DNA of 55,684 nt from Boothiomyces macroporosus. Lineage: Eukaryota > Chytridiomycota > Chytridiomycetes > Rhizophydiales > Terramycetaceae. Below the pieces are notes generated by a model that was given only the letters and a program-made list of their open reading frames with translations, was not told the DNA's origin and did no database searches. The DNA lies in contig JADGKB010000095.1 in assembly GCA_027604185.1 (NCBI GenBank), positions 1-55,684 on the forward strand, in the 5' to 3' direction. Numbering within the stretch: the stretch's first letter is position 1; the number at the start of each line of letters is the position of its first letter. The position numbers and the translations under genes are program-made. This document shows, piece after piece, positions 1 through 10,626 of this stretch.

Positions 1-244
1 GTTTTCATTGTTGAACAAATCCTCAGGAATCACTTCTTCCTCTGACTCGCTTGAGTCATATTCTGTCCATCAAATAACATGTACCGTCGCTAATTCCAAA
101 ATCAAGATTTAACTCTGGTGAATCTGGAAGATGACTGATTGGTGAACTGATCGATGAGCTTACTGAGTTGAGTGACTGTGTAGATTGATTTGGGGATTCG
201 GTCCTTCGTCTTTTGAAAAATGATAAAACACTGGATTGTCTCAT
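1..244 (-). CDS. N-terminus of a PIP-box DNA-repair protein, MSH6-like (partial)
   Basis: The reading frame starts with ATG at 244 and leaves the window at base 1. Residues 1-9 (MRQSSVLSFF) form a PCNA-interacting peptide of the Q-x-x-L-x-x-F-F type at the extreme N-terminus, followed by a basic KRRR cluster and a Ser/Thr/Pro-rich linker. A 22-nt intron at 63-84 (donor GTACATG, acceptor GGACAG) restores the frame into an acidic stretch (YDSSESEEEV). An N-terminal PIP box, basic patch, disordered linker and acidic Tyr-Asp-Ser block is the layout of MSH6, the MutS-alpha mismatch-recognition subunit. DNA ligase I and uracil-DNA glycosylase also carry N-terminal PIP boxes, and the catalytic part lies outside the window, so the family assignment is inference. 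It diverges from the gene at 399. Confidence 0.5.
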
Positions 245-398
245 AGCTGTTGTTGAAATCTGCAAGTTCAGAAAGTTGCGCACTAAATTAGAAAATCTGA
301 TTGGCTGTTGAAAAAAAGGTGGAAGAATTTTGATTGGCTGTTGAGCTCCCCGACCATGTTCAGTGGGCCAAAAGGGCTGGGACGAGTAAATTTTGTCA

Positions 399-1514
399 AT
401 GGAAGAAAAGTTGCTGAAAGAGCAAGAAGAATTGATACATACTTCGGTATTAAAGCACTCCAACTATGACTGTAGCTCGTTCAGCGAAAAGCAACTGGCG
501 TTTGCGAAAACGTGCTCCGCGATAAGGGAAATCATCAAGAACAAGCTGTACAGACTCCAATCGACCAACCTTGAACAGTATTTTCTCAAACGATTCAATG
601 TATCGAGAGCACAGGTAAGTTGGTTGTAATTCAAGGTGTATCGTTTGATGGATTGTGCAGCTGTACTAGATTGTCTTACTGATATCTCTCCTATTCCTCA
701 CAAGTACAGAATCTGCAAAGAGCTCAAGAAGAAAGCTTCTCTTGGCCCAGAAATACGTACATGTTGGGAAAAAGTATTGGCGTTCGGTACTTCAGAAGAG
801 CAATTGGACTCTTTTGACTTTGACCAGATTCCAAAAATATCCGCCAAAAGAAAGAGAAGCGAATCACACTTGTCCAAAACTGTAGTGCCTCAATCTCCTC
901 CTCACTCTCCTTCTTCTGCAGTTTCCGACTCGACAGCTTCATCTCCGCAAACGTTAGCCTCCTCTGTAAATGATATTCGGCACACTGATTGGAAAAGAAA
1001 CACTGAATCTTTAAACAAGCCAATGGGTATTAAGCCTGTTCGACTGCCAGGAATAGCCAGCTTCTCTCCTATCATTGATGAGTTTGAATATTGCCGGTCG
1101 TACCAGCTGAATTCATCAGAATCAGTACCACTCTGGAATACCCCACCTGGCAGTTCTTGCGCGTGCATTTATAAAGGCGATGTGCCAAGGTTATCTTTCA
1201 AGCAGTACTTGAATCTATCTAGTCCACCAGAATGCAATGTATGCAGCAAACCGCCTAAATCATCGCCATCTTATGAATACATCAAATCAGAGTTTGAAAA
1301 ATGCCAAGCAGCTCTATCTTCATTGGCCGAAATGGGGTATAAACTCACACCATTTATAAACGGCAGATGGGAAAAGAGTATAATATCTGAATGGAGAATA
1401 GTACCAATATCCCAACTACAAGAAGAAACCTACCCTACAAAGAGATTAAAGAAAACTTCGCTTTCAAGCAATAATTCCTTTGACAGTTTGATCCTCGCTG
1501 CGGGAATACTGTAA
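399..1514 (+). CDS. Hypothetical nuclear protein with N-terminal helix-turn-helix-like region
   Basis: Two exons, 399-614 and 636-1514, around a 21-nt intron (615-635); 364 aa. Unspliced reading hits TAA in the intron. I do not recognise the family. Residues 20-110 are predicted helical, with a segment (NVSRAQVYRLMDC) resembling a helix-turn-helix recognition region, then a helix with an IPHKYRICKEL-like motif. The middle is Ser/Pro-rich with an AKRKR nuclear-localisation-like cluster. The C-terminal third has scattered Cys (two CxC or CxxC pairs) and a hydrophobic tail (FDSLILAAGIL). The start was chosen as the first in-frame ATG, two codons after an in-frame TTG. A nuclear DNA-binding or transcription role is inference from the helical and basic segments only. 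Confidence 0.7.
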
Positions 1515-1539
1515 ATCGCTAAATAAATATTTGCTTGAT

Positions 1540-2193
1540 TTATTTTGCAGTAAGGGTGCCTTTAGTTGAAGGTACATCTTGACCACCAGTAAACGAAACA
1601 GCCTGGCGTAAAGCTAGAGCCATGGCTTTAAACGATGCTTCAGCCCTATCATTAAAATAGAATACTTGTGGTGATCGTTCTTTCCCTTTAACACATCCAC
1701 ATGCAATGTAAGTCCAGCATTACAAGCAAAAGATTCAAAAAAGTGTGGAATCATTTCACAGCTCAATTCGCCAATCTTTTCTCTTTTAAGATCAAGTTCA
1801 ATATGTGCACTTGGTCTGCCACTGATATCAACTACGCAGCGAGAGAGCGCTTCGTCTAATGGAGCGAATGCAGTTCCGAACCGCTGAATTCCTTTCATTC
1901 CTGGTGCTAGCTGCTGTAAAGCTTGAGAGAATGCCGTTCCTAGGGCCAATCCAGTATCTTCGGTAGTATGATGGTCATCAATATACAAATCGCCTTCGCA
2001 TTTCAAAGTCAAGGACCACTTGCTATGCTTTGCTAGTGCATGAATCATCTAAATTAAAATAAAATACATGGTCCAAAAACCCGATTCCTGTAGAAATTTG
2101 GATTTGCTGAGTGTGATATTCTGATGGCTGCAAGAGTGATAGTTTAATTGATACTTTGGTTTCCAGTGTGTTTCGTTCAACTGTTGCAGACAT
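1540..2193 (-). CDS. HIS3: Imidazoleglycerol-phosphate dehydratase (histidine biosynthesis)
   Basis: Three exons on the minus strand: 2193-2068, 2048-1666 and 1645-1540; 204 aa, close to the yeast enzyme. Introns are 19 nt (2049-2067) and 20 nt (1646-1665). Splicing restores the family signatures exactly: [17 protein letters not shown] across the first junction, [10 protein letters not shown], the catalytic-site LDEALSR and VDISGRP segments, GKNDHH, then [14 protein letters not shown] and VPSTKG at the end. The His and Glu ligands of the di-manganese centre (HHTTED, CEMIPHF, DHH) are all present. The enzyme dehydrates imidazoleglycerol phosphate to imidazoleacetol phosphate, the sixth step of cytosolic histidine synthesis. 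It appears complete and functional, which shows the organism is not an extreme auxotroph for histidine. Confidence 0.96.
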
Positions 2194-2604
2194 TTACGGA
2201 AAATTTAAATTTCTTGATTTCTTGATTTGGCGATGGAGATGGCCGATAATACAGTTGAGCATCAGAAAAAAGCTTTGTCTCTTTAGAGAGGAGGAAATAT
2301 CTGAGAAAATGCCCTTGACTTGCCCTGCCATCTGGGGAATGTTCTTTGGTAACTGCAAGCGATAATTTCACATTACTAGACTCTAACTTGCACAAACCCC
2401 AGTCACTGTGCACTTTGGACAGCGTATGTGGACAGAAATTTGGAACCTACAATCCATCCTAGACTAATTCAACCCCAATAGATATCCTGAATGGGTATGC
2501 ATGGTTGGGTTTTGATTGGAAGAAAGAGAATCCGAAAAAGGAAACGGTCGCACCAACCCAGGACCTGGTCATGAACCGCTCTTCTTCTTCAATATAGATT
2601 TTAG
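2194..2604 (+). other. Intergenic region between HIS3 and the LRR array
   Basis: About 410 bases between the divergent starts of HIS3 and the first LRR gene. Short open stretches occur on both strands (for example 2156-2365) but none has homology I recognise and none can be joined by a convincing short intron. It presumably holds two divergent promoters. An in-frame TAG directly precedes the LRR start at 2605. Confidence 0.5.
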
Positions 2605-4245
2605 ATGACTGACTGTCAAGTGTTCTACAACGTATTCCAGCAGCTCGGTGGAATCTATGCCCCTTTGACCAGTACCAACTGCTGCAAAGTTGACAAAACC
2701 ATGGTCCAATGCGACAGCCAAAACAATATCATTCAAATGTATATTTTGCTAATGTAGTTCTTTGCCAAATATGAATACCGGAGGAGCAAAGTTACCAGCA
2801 GAGATTGGGAATTTCAAGCATATTCAAGTGCTTGAAATGCCAAACTGTAAACTGTCTGGAAGTATACCAACTACGTTTGAACAACCAATTTGGGCCAAGC
2901 TGTACTGTTTATTAATATTAGGGACTTGAGTAACAATAATTTGACTGGAACTATCCCGGAATTACAAACAATGAACCAACCCAAAGTTTACTTTGATTTC
3001 AGAAACAATGATTTTGTGGGGCAAATTCCTGCCAATTTAACTAGACCTGGATTAGTTGTTGATAACACTAATAGTCCAGATCAATGTGCATTTGATTCAT
3101 TCATGTGTCCATACAAGAATGTAAAGCCATTTGGATGTAACAACACTGTATTTACCTGTTCTATTAAAGGAGCAAGTAGTAATTCTGCTTCTGCTCTATC
3201 AACTGGTTCAATTGCTGGTATTGGGCTTGGTGCTGCAGTGTTGCTTATTGGTTTTGTTGTGGGAGCTGTATGGTTTTTCAAAAGAGATGCCAAAGTCAGT
3301 GATATCAAGCCTAGAAGGGTACCTACCATGTATCACACTGAAATATCCAATCCACCACCAGCTGCCAATCCACAACAAGCACTTGTCCATCCTGGAACAT
3401 CCCTTTACAGCTCTCCAAACCCATCTTTAAACACATCAATGTCTCATTCCCCTGTAGGTTACGGCCAACTTCCTGATAATAGCACTATGCCTGGCTATAG
3501 TGCTTATTCTGAAGCGTATGTTCGTCACAGTCCTGGCAACATTAATCAAATTACTGAATCTGTTTCTCAAAATACTCCAGTTACGTATGCTGGATCTGCC
3601 CACACTCCGTCCATCAATTCAGGGTATGCTCCACCTTCGCTCTACTCTGCTCATCAATATACACCAGGAAATCTCACTAAAACTCCGTCTCCATCTGTTC
3701 AAACTCCACTCTCGACTGTTTCTTATAAAGCACCCTCTGCTTATTCTCAAACTTCCCATCAAGTAACTCCAGCAGCTCTAGCAAGCACAGTTTACAATCC
3801 AGATGACGAAGTGAATGAATCAGTCCAACGCTCAACTTCAATAATTCAAAAAGATCGATCTCCTAAATATATTGATTTGGATCAGCTACCATACCAAAAC
3901 CCAGCATCTAATCATAGTTATCAAACTGAAAGTAAACATCAGGTCTACCAATCAAAGCAATCACCATTAGAATACGTTTCAAAAGAAATTACCAATAGAT
4001 CATCCGCGATGCAATTTGCGAACCAATTACCGCTACCTATTCCAAAAACACCCGCTAATACTTACAACCCTGTATACTACGATCCTAGTCAAGGGTACGA
4101 GTATACCTTTGTCGATGCATCACAAATTCAAGCTTATGAACAGAGCCAGGTTGATCCTGCACTAGGTTATAGTTATGTTGACCCATCGCAGTTGTACTAT
4201 GTAGACCAAGATCAAGTTCAATACCAAGATGCAGAGCACTTTTAA
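2605..4245 (+). CDS. LRR receptor-like single-pass membrane protein 1
   Basis: Three exons (2605-2738, 2758-2901, 2922-4245) with introns of 19 and 20 nt; 533 aa. The N-terminus carries a plant-type LRR cap with the array's shared features (Cys then Phe near the start, a TNCC motif at about residue 28), then about three plant-type repeats (LSGSIPTTF, LDLSNNNLTGTIPEL, FRNNDFVGQIPANL) and a Cys-rich C-cap. A strong transmembrane helix lies near residues 200-222 (IAGIGLGAAVLLIGFVVGAVW) followed by basic residues, so the long Pro/Ser/Thr-rich tail of about 310 aa is probably cytoplasmic. The tail ends with Tyr-rich repeats of DPSQ-type. No kinase domain or RING is present. No signal peptide is visible and a stop codon immediately precedes the ATG. 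Likely a surface sensor; ligand unknown. Confidence 0.85.
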
Positions 4246-4436
4246 TAAAATGATCTTTTAAAACTCATCTTGATTGTAACCACATGCAATCATTCTAGGT
4301 ATTTGATCATAACAAGACTAACGCGTACCAACTGCCATCGAAATAAGTATAGAGTCGTACACGTTAATGTTCAAGTACGCATTGCAATTTTCTTGATTTT
4401 CCATTCCCTAAATTATTCAAAATAATCAAAAACTTT

Positions 4437-5378
4437 ATGCAATCACATTTAAAGATAAAAAACGAGCGAGTGAAATACAAGCAAAAGAAAATCAAAATAT
4501 TCCGCTCAAACAAGAAAATCAAAGCATTCGATCAGTTCTTGGAAATCCATCGGCAATACAGAGACTTTGTAAAGAAAAGTCTGGAAATTCCATTTGAATC
4601 ACAAGCACCAGTATTCAACTTTGAAGAATTCAGTGGGCTTGATTTTGTTTCATTGGCGCATAATCAATACCAAATAGAATATCTAGAGAATCATGCGGAA
4701 ATCAAACAAGATCAATTGGTTGGAAAAGAGTTCCGGAACGAAACAAAGGATTACCTAATAATTTACATTTCAATTCATGAATATCTTGTCCCACCAAATT
4801 GTAGATTCCGCTTGTGTGATTTCAGTCACTGGAATATTACTGAAAAGTATGATTTGATAGTGATGGATCCGCCATGGATAAACGCTAGTGTGAACCGTAG
4901 TAATTCTTATTCGGAATTAGATCACTACGAGCTGTTTAAAATCCCAATTAAAAAGATATTATCAAACAGTGGAACTTTGATAATTTGGGTTACAAACAAC
5001 AGCAAATATCACAGGTTTATCTTAAACAAACTGCTCCCTGGATATGGTCTTGAATGTACATCAAAATTAGTATGGATTAAAGTGGATTATGATGGAGAGT
5101 TGATTACAGATTTGGATAATCCACACAGAAAACCTTATGAAATTGCTTATATCTGTCAATTCCATTTACACAAGAAACCAATGCCGGAAATGATGAGTAT
5201 AACTAGTATCCCTACATTTCATTCTCGCAAGCCAGTGTTGAACATGTTTGAAGGCGAAAAGAAACTGGAGCTGTTTAGTCGGTGTTGTTTGGAAGGGTGG
5301 ACTTGTATAGGAAATGAAACACTAAAATTTAATAATACCTTGTATATCGATAATATATCTGAATTCAAGTATCTCTGA
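4437..5378 (+). CDS. MT-A70 family adenine N6-methyltransferase, METTL4-type
   Basis: Single exon, 313 aa. The core has the catalytic DPPW motif (YDLIVMDPPWINASV, about residue 140), followed by the METTL4-specific pattern of a serine/asparagine stretch, IWVTNN, WIKV, LDNPHRKPYE, HSRKP and LELFARC-like LELFSRC, then GWTCIGNE. This matches METTL4/DAMT-1 rather than METTL3 or METTL14. The N-terminal 60 residues are strongly basic (many Lys), suggesting nucleic-acid binding. Family members methylate adenine N6 in DNA or in U2 snRNA. Both substrates are of interest here because basal fungi are known for abundant 6mA and this genome depends on unusual splicing. The gene sits between LRR genes 1 and 2 and is unrelated to them. 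Confidence 0.85.
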   Translation: MQSHLKIKNERVKYKQKKIKIFRSNKKIKAFDQFLEIHRQYRDFVKKSLEIPFESQAPVFNFEEFSGLDFVSLAHNQYQIEYLENHAEIKQDQLVGKEFRNETKDYLIIYISIHEYLVPPNCRFRLCDFSHWNITEKYDLIVMDPPWINASVNRSNSYSELDHYELFKIPIKKILSNSGTLIIWVTNNSKYHRFILNKLLPGYGLECTSKLVWIKVDYDGELITDLDNPHRKPYEIAYICQFHLHKKPMPEMMSITSIPTFHSRKPVLNMFEGEKKLELFSRCCLEGWTCIGNETLKFNNTLYIDNISEFKYL

Positions 5379-5382
5379 TTAG

Positions 5383-5460
5383 TTGCAATATTCTACCACG
5401 TCAACATCTTGTAATATTCTACCGCGTCAACACCTTGTAATATTGCACAGTGTCAATATC
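5383..5460 (+). repeat. Three imperfect 26-bp tandem repeats
   Basis: Three consecutive 26-bp units begin at 5383, 5409 and 5435, each starting TTG(C/T)AATATT and containing a GTCAA core. Units 1 and 2 differ at a few positions; unit 3 is more diverged. They start five bases after the methyltransferase stop codon, so they lie in its 3' region. No known element is recognised. Confidence 0.75.
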
Positions 5461-5779
5461 TGGTACTACCGCTTTTGCAGATACTTTGATTCCAGTATGC
5501 TATTACAAACCTGGCTTGAGTTACTCCATGTGTACTTATATAAACAACAAAATTTGAAGCGACTTTTAAATTTCTGTAGGTATAATTTAAACACGCTAAA
5601 TTAGCTCGGAATCGGACCAATTCGCAGAAAGACGTAGCGATGAGCTGGGAGAACAAATATTACTTTGAAATACTAATCTCTAAACTCAGAGTCAATGCCG
5701 AGTTGATTCAGTTATGGGACCCGCGTTTCGGAGTATCAAAGAACTATAGAAGCGAAAAAAGTTGCACAAATACAATAGA

Positions 5780-7101
5780 ATGGATACCAGCAGCTCTCCA
5801 GATTGTCCCGTTTTTGCTCAGATATATCGCACATTAGGCGGAACAAGCACTCAGCTAAATAACACCAACTGCTGTTCAATATTCCCAAAGAATGTAATTT
5901 GTGCGAAACCAGCTAACGTTACAAATATATATCAAATGTACTTTTGCTCTAAACTAGTTCATTTAATTCAGATTCAATCCCTATTAAAGGCGGTGGGATA
6001 TCACCAGCGTTTGCAAAACTGCCCGCTTTGCAAACATTGCAATTGACTGATTTGGGATTGACTGGAGCTATTCCTCAGTTACCACAGACATTAACAGGGC
6101 TGTTGTTGAGTGGGAACCAGCTCACTGGGCCAATTCCAGACCTCTCATTTTATATCAATAACACACAGTTGGGAAATCCATACTTGAATTTGAAGAATAA
6201 TTTACTTGGAGGTGTTGCAATTCCTCCAAAATTGGCATCTATTGCTTGGAATGATAATGTCGGATGTCCATTTGCTACAAATATGGTATACTGCTGTTTA
6301 ATAGTAGTGCACTAATCAGACTGTTGTAAGCTGTCCTGGAGTTACGTTTACTTGTCAGTCAGATAAGAAAACTGCACCAACTGCTTCAAATGCACCATCT
6401 GCAACTCCTGCAACATCAGATACCATTTTGGGATTGGATAAAGCTGCAGCTTATGGAATCGGTGGTGGTATTGTTGCCATATTGGTATTAATCGTTGTAG
6501 CTGCTGTATTGTTTGTTGGAAGAGGGAAACATACTTCCCCAGTTGTGGTAAAGGATGGAAACGTTTTTGCTCAAAATACCCATGGAAACAACCAATCGCA
6601 AACACCTGCTAGTCAGTACAGCCAGCCTTATCAAGTACAAAATCAGCAGTATCAACCAACTCCTCAGACTCCTAGCCCAGTTGGATATGTAATGCCAAAT
6701 GGACAGCAATATGTAGTTCTTGGAGCAAACAGCCAACTTCAAACCAACAATCTATGCCTAAACTGCGGCTTTAACCCCAAAACCCACGTTGTTATTCCAT
6801 GTGGGCACGAAGTATTCTGTACTGCTTGTGCGGAACTAAACGCAGATGGAGGTGTCTGGTACATTCAAACTAACATAGTAACTTGTGTAATCAACGATTC
6901 TTGGTTGCTCAGCCAGCCAATCCGTCCCAAGTGCATCAAGAACCGCGAATTCAAGCTGGTCAGTCAGAAGTTTCCCAACCAAGAGTCTTTGCATCTCCGT
7001 CCCAAGTGTCTGATCATCCTCGGTTTACTCAGCTAGAGTCGAACGAGCCTAGATTTACCAGCCCGCAAGCTGATGACAATCTTCCTAGATTTAGATATTG
7101 A
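5780..7101 (+). CDS. LRR receptor-like membrane protein 2 with C-terminal RING finger
   Basis: Four exons (5780-5937, 5958-6285, 6308-6858, 6879-7101) with introns of 20, 22 and 20 nt; 419 aa. Order of parts: LRR N-cap with the TNCC motif, plant-type repeats (LGLTGAIPQL, LSGNQLTGPIPDL), Cys-rich C-cap (CPF, SCPG, FTC), transmembrane helix (GGGIVAILVLIVVAAVLFV, about residue 220), then a Pro/Gln-rich linker and a C3HC4 RING: CLN-C, CGH-EVFCTAC, then CNLC completed only after the last splice. Without that splice the last Cys pair is lost. The tail after the RING has repeated PR(F/I/V) motifs. A membrane-anchored E3 ubiquitin ligase with an LRR ectodomain is the natural reading; activity is inference. 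Confidence 0.87.
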
Positions 7102-7329
7102 ATAAAAGTGTGTTTCAAATAAACTGTGTATGGTCTTTGGAGTTACTTTGCCCAATAAGAATTTCACAAAGTAGAGATCGCTCAATCATTTCACATACGC
7201 AAAGAGTGGTGACCAAATTTTCTTTGAAAAATATGACTTTATGAACAAGCTGTATTTCCGACTTTTTCGTGTCCCAATTTAGAGATCCCTCGAACTCGGC
7301 AAAGAAAAAGATTTCATAATTTTGAGAAA

Positions 7330-8765
7330 ATGTCAACTACGGATGCGCCGGATTGTCCAGCATTTGCGACGATATATAGAGCACTAAATGGGCAGCTTAC
7401 GAATTTGACGGATTCTAACTGCTGTCAGTGGTCTCCAAGGAATGTCAATTGCTCAACTATCTTTGATAAAACATTGAAAAGGAACATATCCTCAATCAAC
7501 CAAATGTATTTACGTATTGACATAGTATTTTTACTGAAAAGGATATCGCAATTAAAGGCGGGTCAATGTCGCCGTTGCTGGGACAGTTAAAGTCCTTGAT
7601 AAGTTTACAATTACGGTTTCTTGGATTAACCGGGCAAATCCCACCTTTACCTCAACAATTTGCGGTTCTATTATTGGAAGGAAATCAATTAACAGGACCA
7701 GTTCCTGATTTTCAGTTTAATGTAACGAATGTTGCTGGTTTGACAAAGCCATATTTCAATATTACCAATAACCAATTCGGAAAGCAGCAAATACCAGCAA
7801 GTGTAGCTTCAGTTGATTTTAGTGTTGGTTTGTCTGGGTCTCAGTGTCCCTTTGATACAAATATGTGTGCTACAGGACCAGTTACGAGTTGCCCTGGAGT
7901 AGCTTTTACCTGCCAAGCAAACGCTGTACCAACTACTACTCTAACAACCCCTACTACTCCACCTACTCTAAATCAAGATCCTCAAGCCGATACAGTTTTT
8001 GGAATCAACAAGAACGTTGCGTATGGTGTTGCTGGAGGAATTGGAGCTCTCCTTATCCTTATTGTTGCAGCATTTGCTATACTTGGGGGACGCAAAAAGG
8101 TAAATCCCCCATCTGCCAAATCCCAATCTGTTGGAACAAACTTTCGTGCAAATAACTTATCAAATGCATACCCTGCCCCTATTTCGAATTCTGGAAGTCA
8201 TGTCGCAAGTAGTGTTTATCAGCAAAGTCCTCCACAACTGTTTTCTCCATCTGTGTTGCTTGGGCAGCCTGGTGCGCCAATCCAATTAACAGGAACTACA
8301 TCTAATGAATATCAATCTCCAGTTGCACAGCAGCCTCGTATTGCAAATTATGAATCGCCTAGTTTAGACTATTCGGCTCTTCCCACGTCAAATTACAGCA
8401 CACTACCATCATCCACATTAAACACCAACCCAACTTCAAATGTTCTATCGTCTTCCCATTCAAACATTCAACCGCTGAATTACAATTATCCTGGCATCAC
8501 CTCTCCTATAAATAGTAACTATCTGGCACCAAAGAAGGTATGCTTGAATTGCAATGGAAAGCCAATAACACATATAGTTAGTCCATGCAACCATGAAATA
8601 TTTTGTGCAGCTTGTGCTGAACTAAATGCTGAAGGCGGTATCTGGTAATTTAAAATTTATAATAGTAATCAATGCAATCAAAGGTTCTTTGTTGCACAAC
8701 CGATAAGATCACAAGCGATGGAAATACCAATTATCCCGACTTTATATTTCAAAGAGAGAAATTAG
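7330..8765 (+). CDS. LRR receptor-like membrane protein 3 with C-terminal RING finger
   Basis: Three exons (7330-7505, 7526-8644, 8666-8765) with introns of 20 and 21 nt; 464 aa. Closest relative of gene 2: the same N-cap (DCPAF, SNCC), repeats (FLGLTGQIPPL, LEGNQLTGPVPDF), Cys-rich cap, transmembrane helix (GGIGALLILIVAAFAILGG) and C3HC4 RING (CLNC, CNHEIFCAAC, CNQC). The last intron interrupts the RING at the same codon as in gene 2, so the intron predates their duplication. The intron that gene 2 has in the Cys-rich cap (6286-6307) is absent here. The tail after the RING is short. Probably a membrane RING ligase with an extracellular sensor domain. Confidence 0.87.
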
Positions 8766-9141
8766 AATATAAATAATATTAATGAATTTTCAAACTAATT
8801 CAATATTGAAAATCGGAATTCTTTGCTGATCTAATTCGTTAACAAATTTAAGCTGTCCCATATTCTGCTCCAAATATAGTTGAACAATCAAAAAGTTATG
8901 TTTCCAGCGTATTGAATCACATACATTCGGCAAATAGTAAATCAGATGAAAGCACCAAATACAGAGTAAAGTACAGACTGAATATTTCCTATCGCTTCAA
9001 CTCAATCTCTGATTTTCTCTCTTGTCTTTTCTGGCCAAACCTATCCATGTCCCACAAGAAAAAGACCTCTTTGACTGGTGAACCCGAGTTCCATTCGGCG
9101 ATTCCATTTATAGACCACTAAAGAAATTTTTGAAAAAGAAA
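8766..9141 (+). other. Intergenic region between LRR genes 3 and 4
   Basis: About 375 bases. The only open stretch is 8912-9121 (69 codons from a TTG-type start), with low-complexity composition and no recognisable homology. I see no gene here; it presumably contains the LRR4 promoter. Confidence 0.5.
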
Positions 9142-10511
9142 ATGTCAACGGATTGCCCAGCATTTTATAACCTATTTAAATCGCTGGGGGGAAACGATCC
9201 TACACTGACGGCTGACAATTGTTGTACATGGGCGGATCATAAGGTTGTTTGCAAAGATCAAAGAGTCTTTCAAGTCAAATTAGAATTGATGGGACTGAAT
9301 GGAACAATCTCTAGCGATATTGGGAAATTGAATGCGTTGAAATCATTCAGTATCGCTTCGAATAATGTCACTGGTGTACTGCCTCCAGAAATCACCATTC
9401 CTCGATACGCTGTGTTTGATGTGGATGACAATAATCTTTATGGGCCAATACCTGAACTTGCCTTTGACAATTCATATACTTTTTACTATGTTGAATTTCA
9501 TCACAATGCATTCACAGGACCTATCCCGCAGTCCTACTACACTGCAAATATCACTGCAAATGGACAGGATAATGGAGGATGTGTAATTGTTACTTAATTT
9601 AGCCGTTTGATAGTAATTTATGTCCAAAGACACCACCACCAGGGTGCGCAAATGTAAAGTTCACCTGCACCAATGTACCTCCTCGATATCCAGTAGTAAC
9701 CCCGATCCCATCTCCCACAGTAACGCCAGTTCCATCGCCTGCCGATGGCGGTTTCTTTTCACACATTGGCAATGTTATTGGTTTGGCGGTTGGGGTAGTT
9801 GTTTTGATAGCAGCTGTAGTGGGACTTTCCTTGGTTATTTTAGCAAAAAAGAAGCAAGTCGATGACCTTAAAATGACAAACTCTCCACAAACCACGTCTA
9901 CCATTCAAAACTATATTGGTCAACAGACAAATCAGTTCCAGACTGAAGGAGGCTATTTATTTGATCCAGTCTCTGGCAGCTCGATTACCAATCCGCAGTA
10001 TGTTACTAATCCAAATCAGTTAACACTTTCTCCTATACTAACTCTCCCTACCCCGCCTTCACCGTCTCTACAATCTGTTAGTATTGCAGGTGGAAACCCA
10101 ATAGCTTCTCAGCCATTCATTTCTTCAATTAATGGTCAGCCGATTATATCTACAATGCCATCTCCTTCTGTTCACAATAGCCTTCCGAGTATATCTCCTA
10201 CAATTGACCAAATGGCTCCAGATACACCAACTGTAGATCCACAGTTTGCAACTCTTGGCACTCTGGGTCGTCAAGAGGAAAATCAAGAACCTCGATTGAT
10301 CCAGCAAGAAATGGAAGGCGATGAGCCTCGGTTGGTAATTGAATCACCAAAAATTGAAGAATTAGAAATTATAAAGAAAGAAGGCCCCACAGCCGTGGAA
10401 TACATGCCGCCAACCCTTAGCCCTGATACCGCTGTAGAAATAATGCCACCAACTATCCCAAGCAATTTCTTGGCGGAAATGAAGGAGCTAAGAGATAGCA
10501 AATCACAATAA
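9142..10511 (+). CDS. LRR receptor-like single-pass membrane protein 4
   Basis: Two exons (9142-9582, 9603-10511) around a 20-nt intron; 449 aa. The N-cap (DCPAFYNLF, DNCCTW), repeats (LELMGLNGTISSDIGKL, SIASNNVTGVLPPEI, DDNNLYGPIPEL, HNAFTGPIP) and Cys-rich cap are as in the other members; the cap is only complete after splicing (GGC joined to PFDSNLC). The transmembrane helix is IGLAVGVVVLIAAVVGLSLVIL. The cytoplasmic tail of about 210 aa is Ser/Pro/Thr-rich with near repeats (EPRL, YMPPT and IMPPT). No RING and no kinase. Most similar to gene 5 in its ectodomain. The ATG at 9142 was chosen over an in-frame TTG four codons upstream. Confidence 0.85.
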
Positions 10512-10626
10512 AGATACTTGTCTATTGTAGCCCTCATCCAACTCAAGCCACTTTTCTTTGCTTTCCGTTTGACTCGGCACTCTGTAGCCTTTTATGTGAG
10601 AGCGAGTTTCACCAAGTTTTGTAGAC

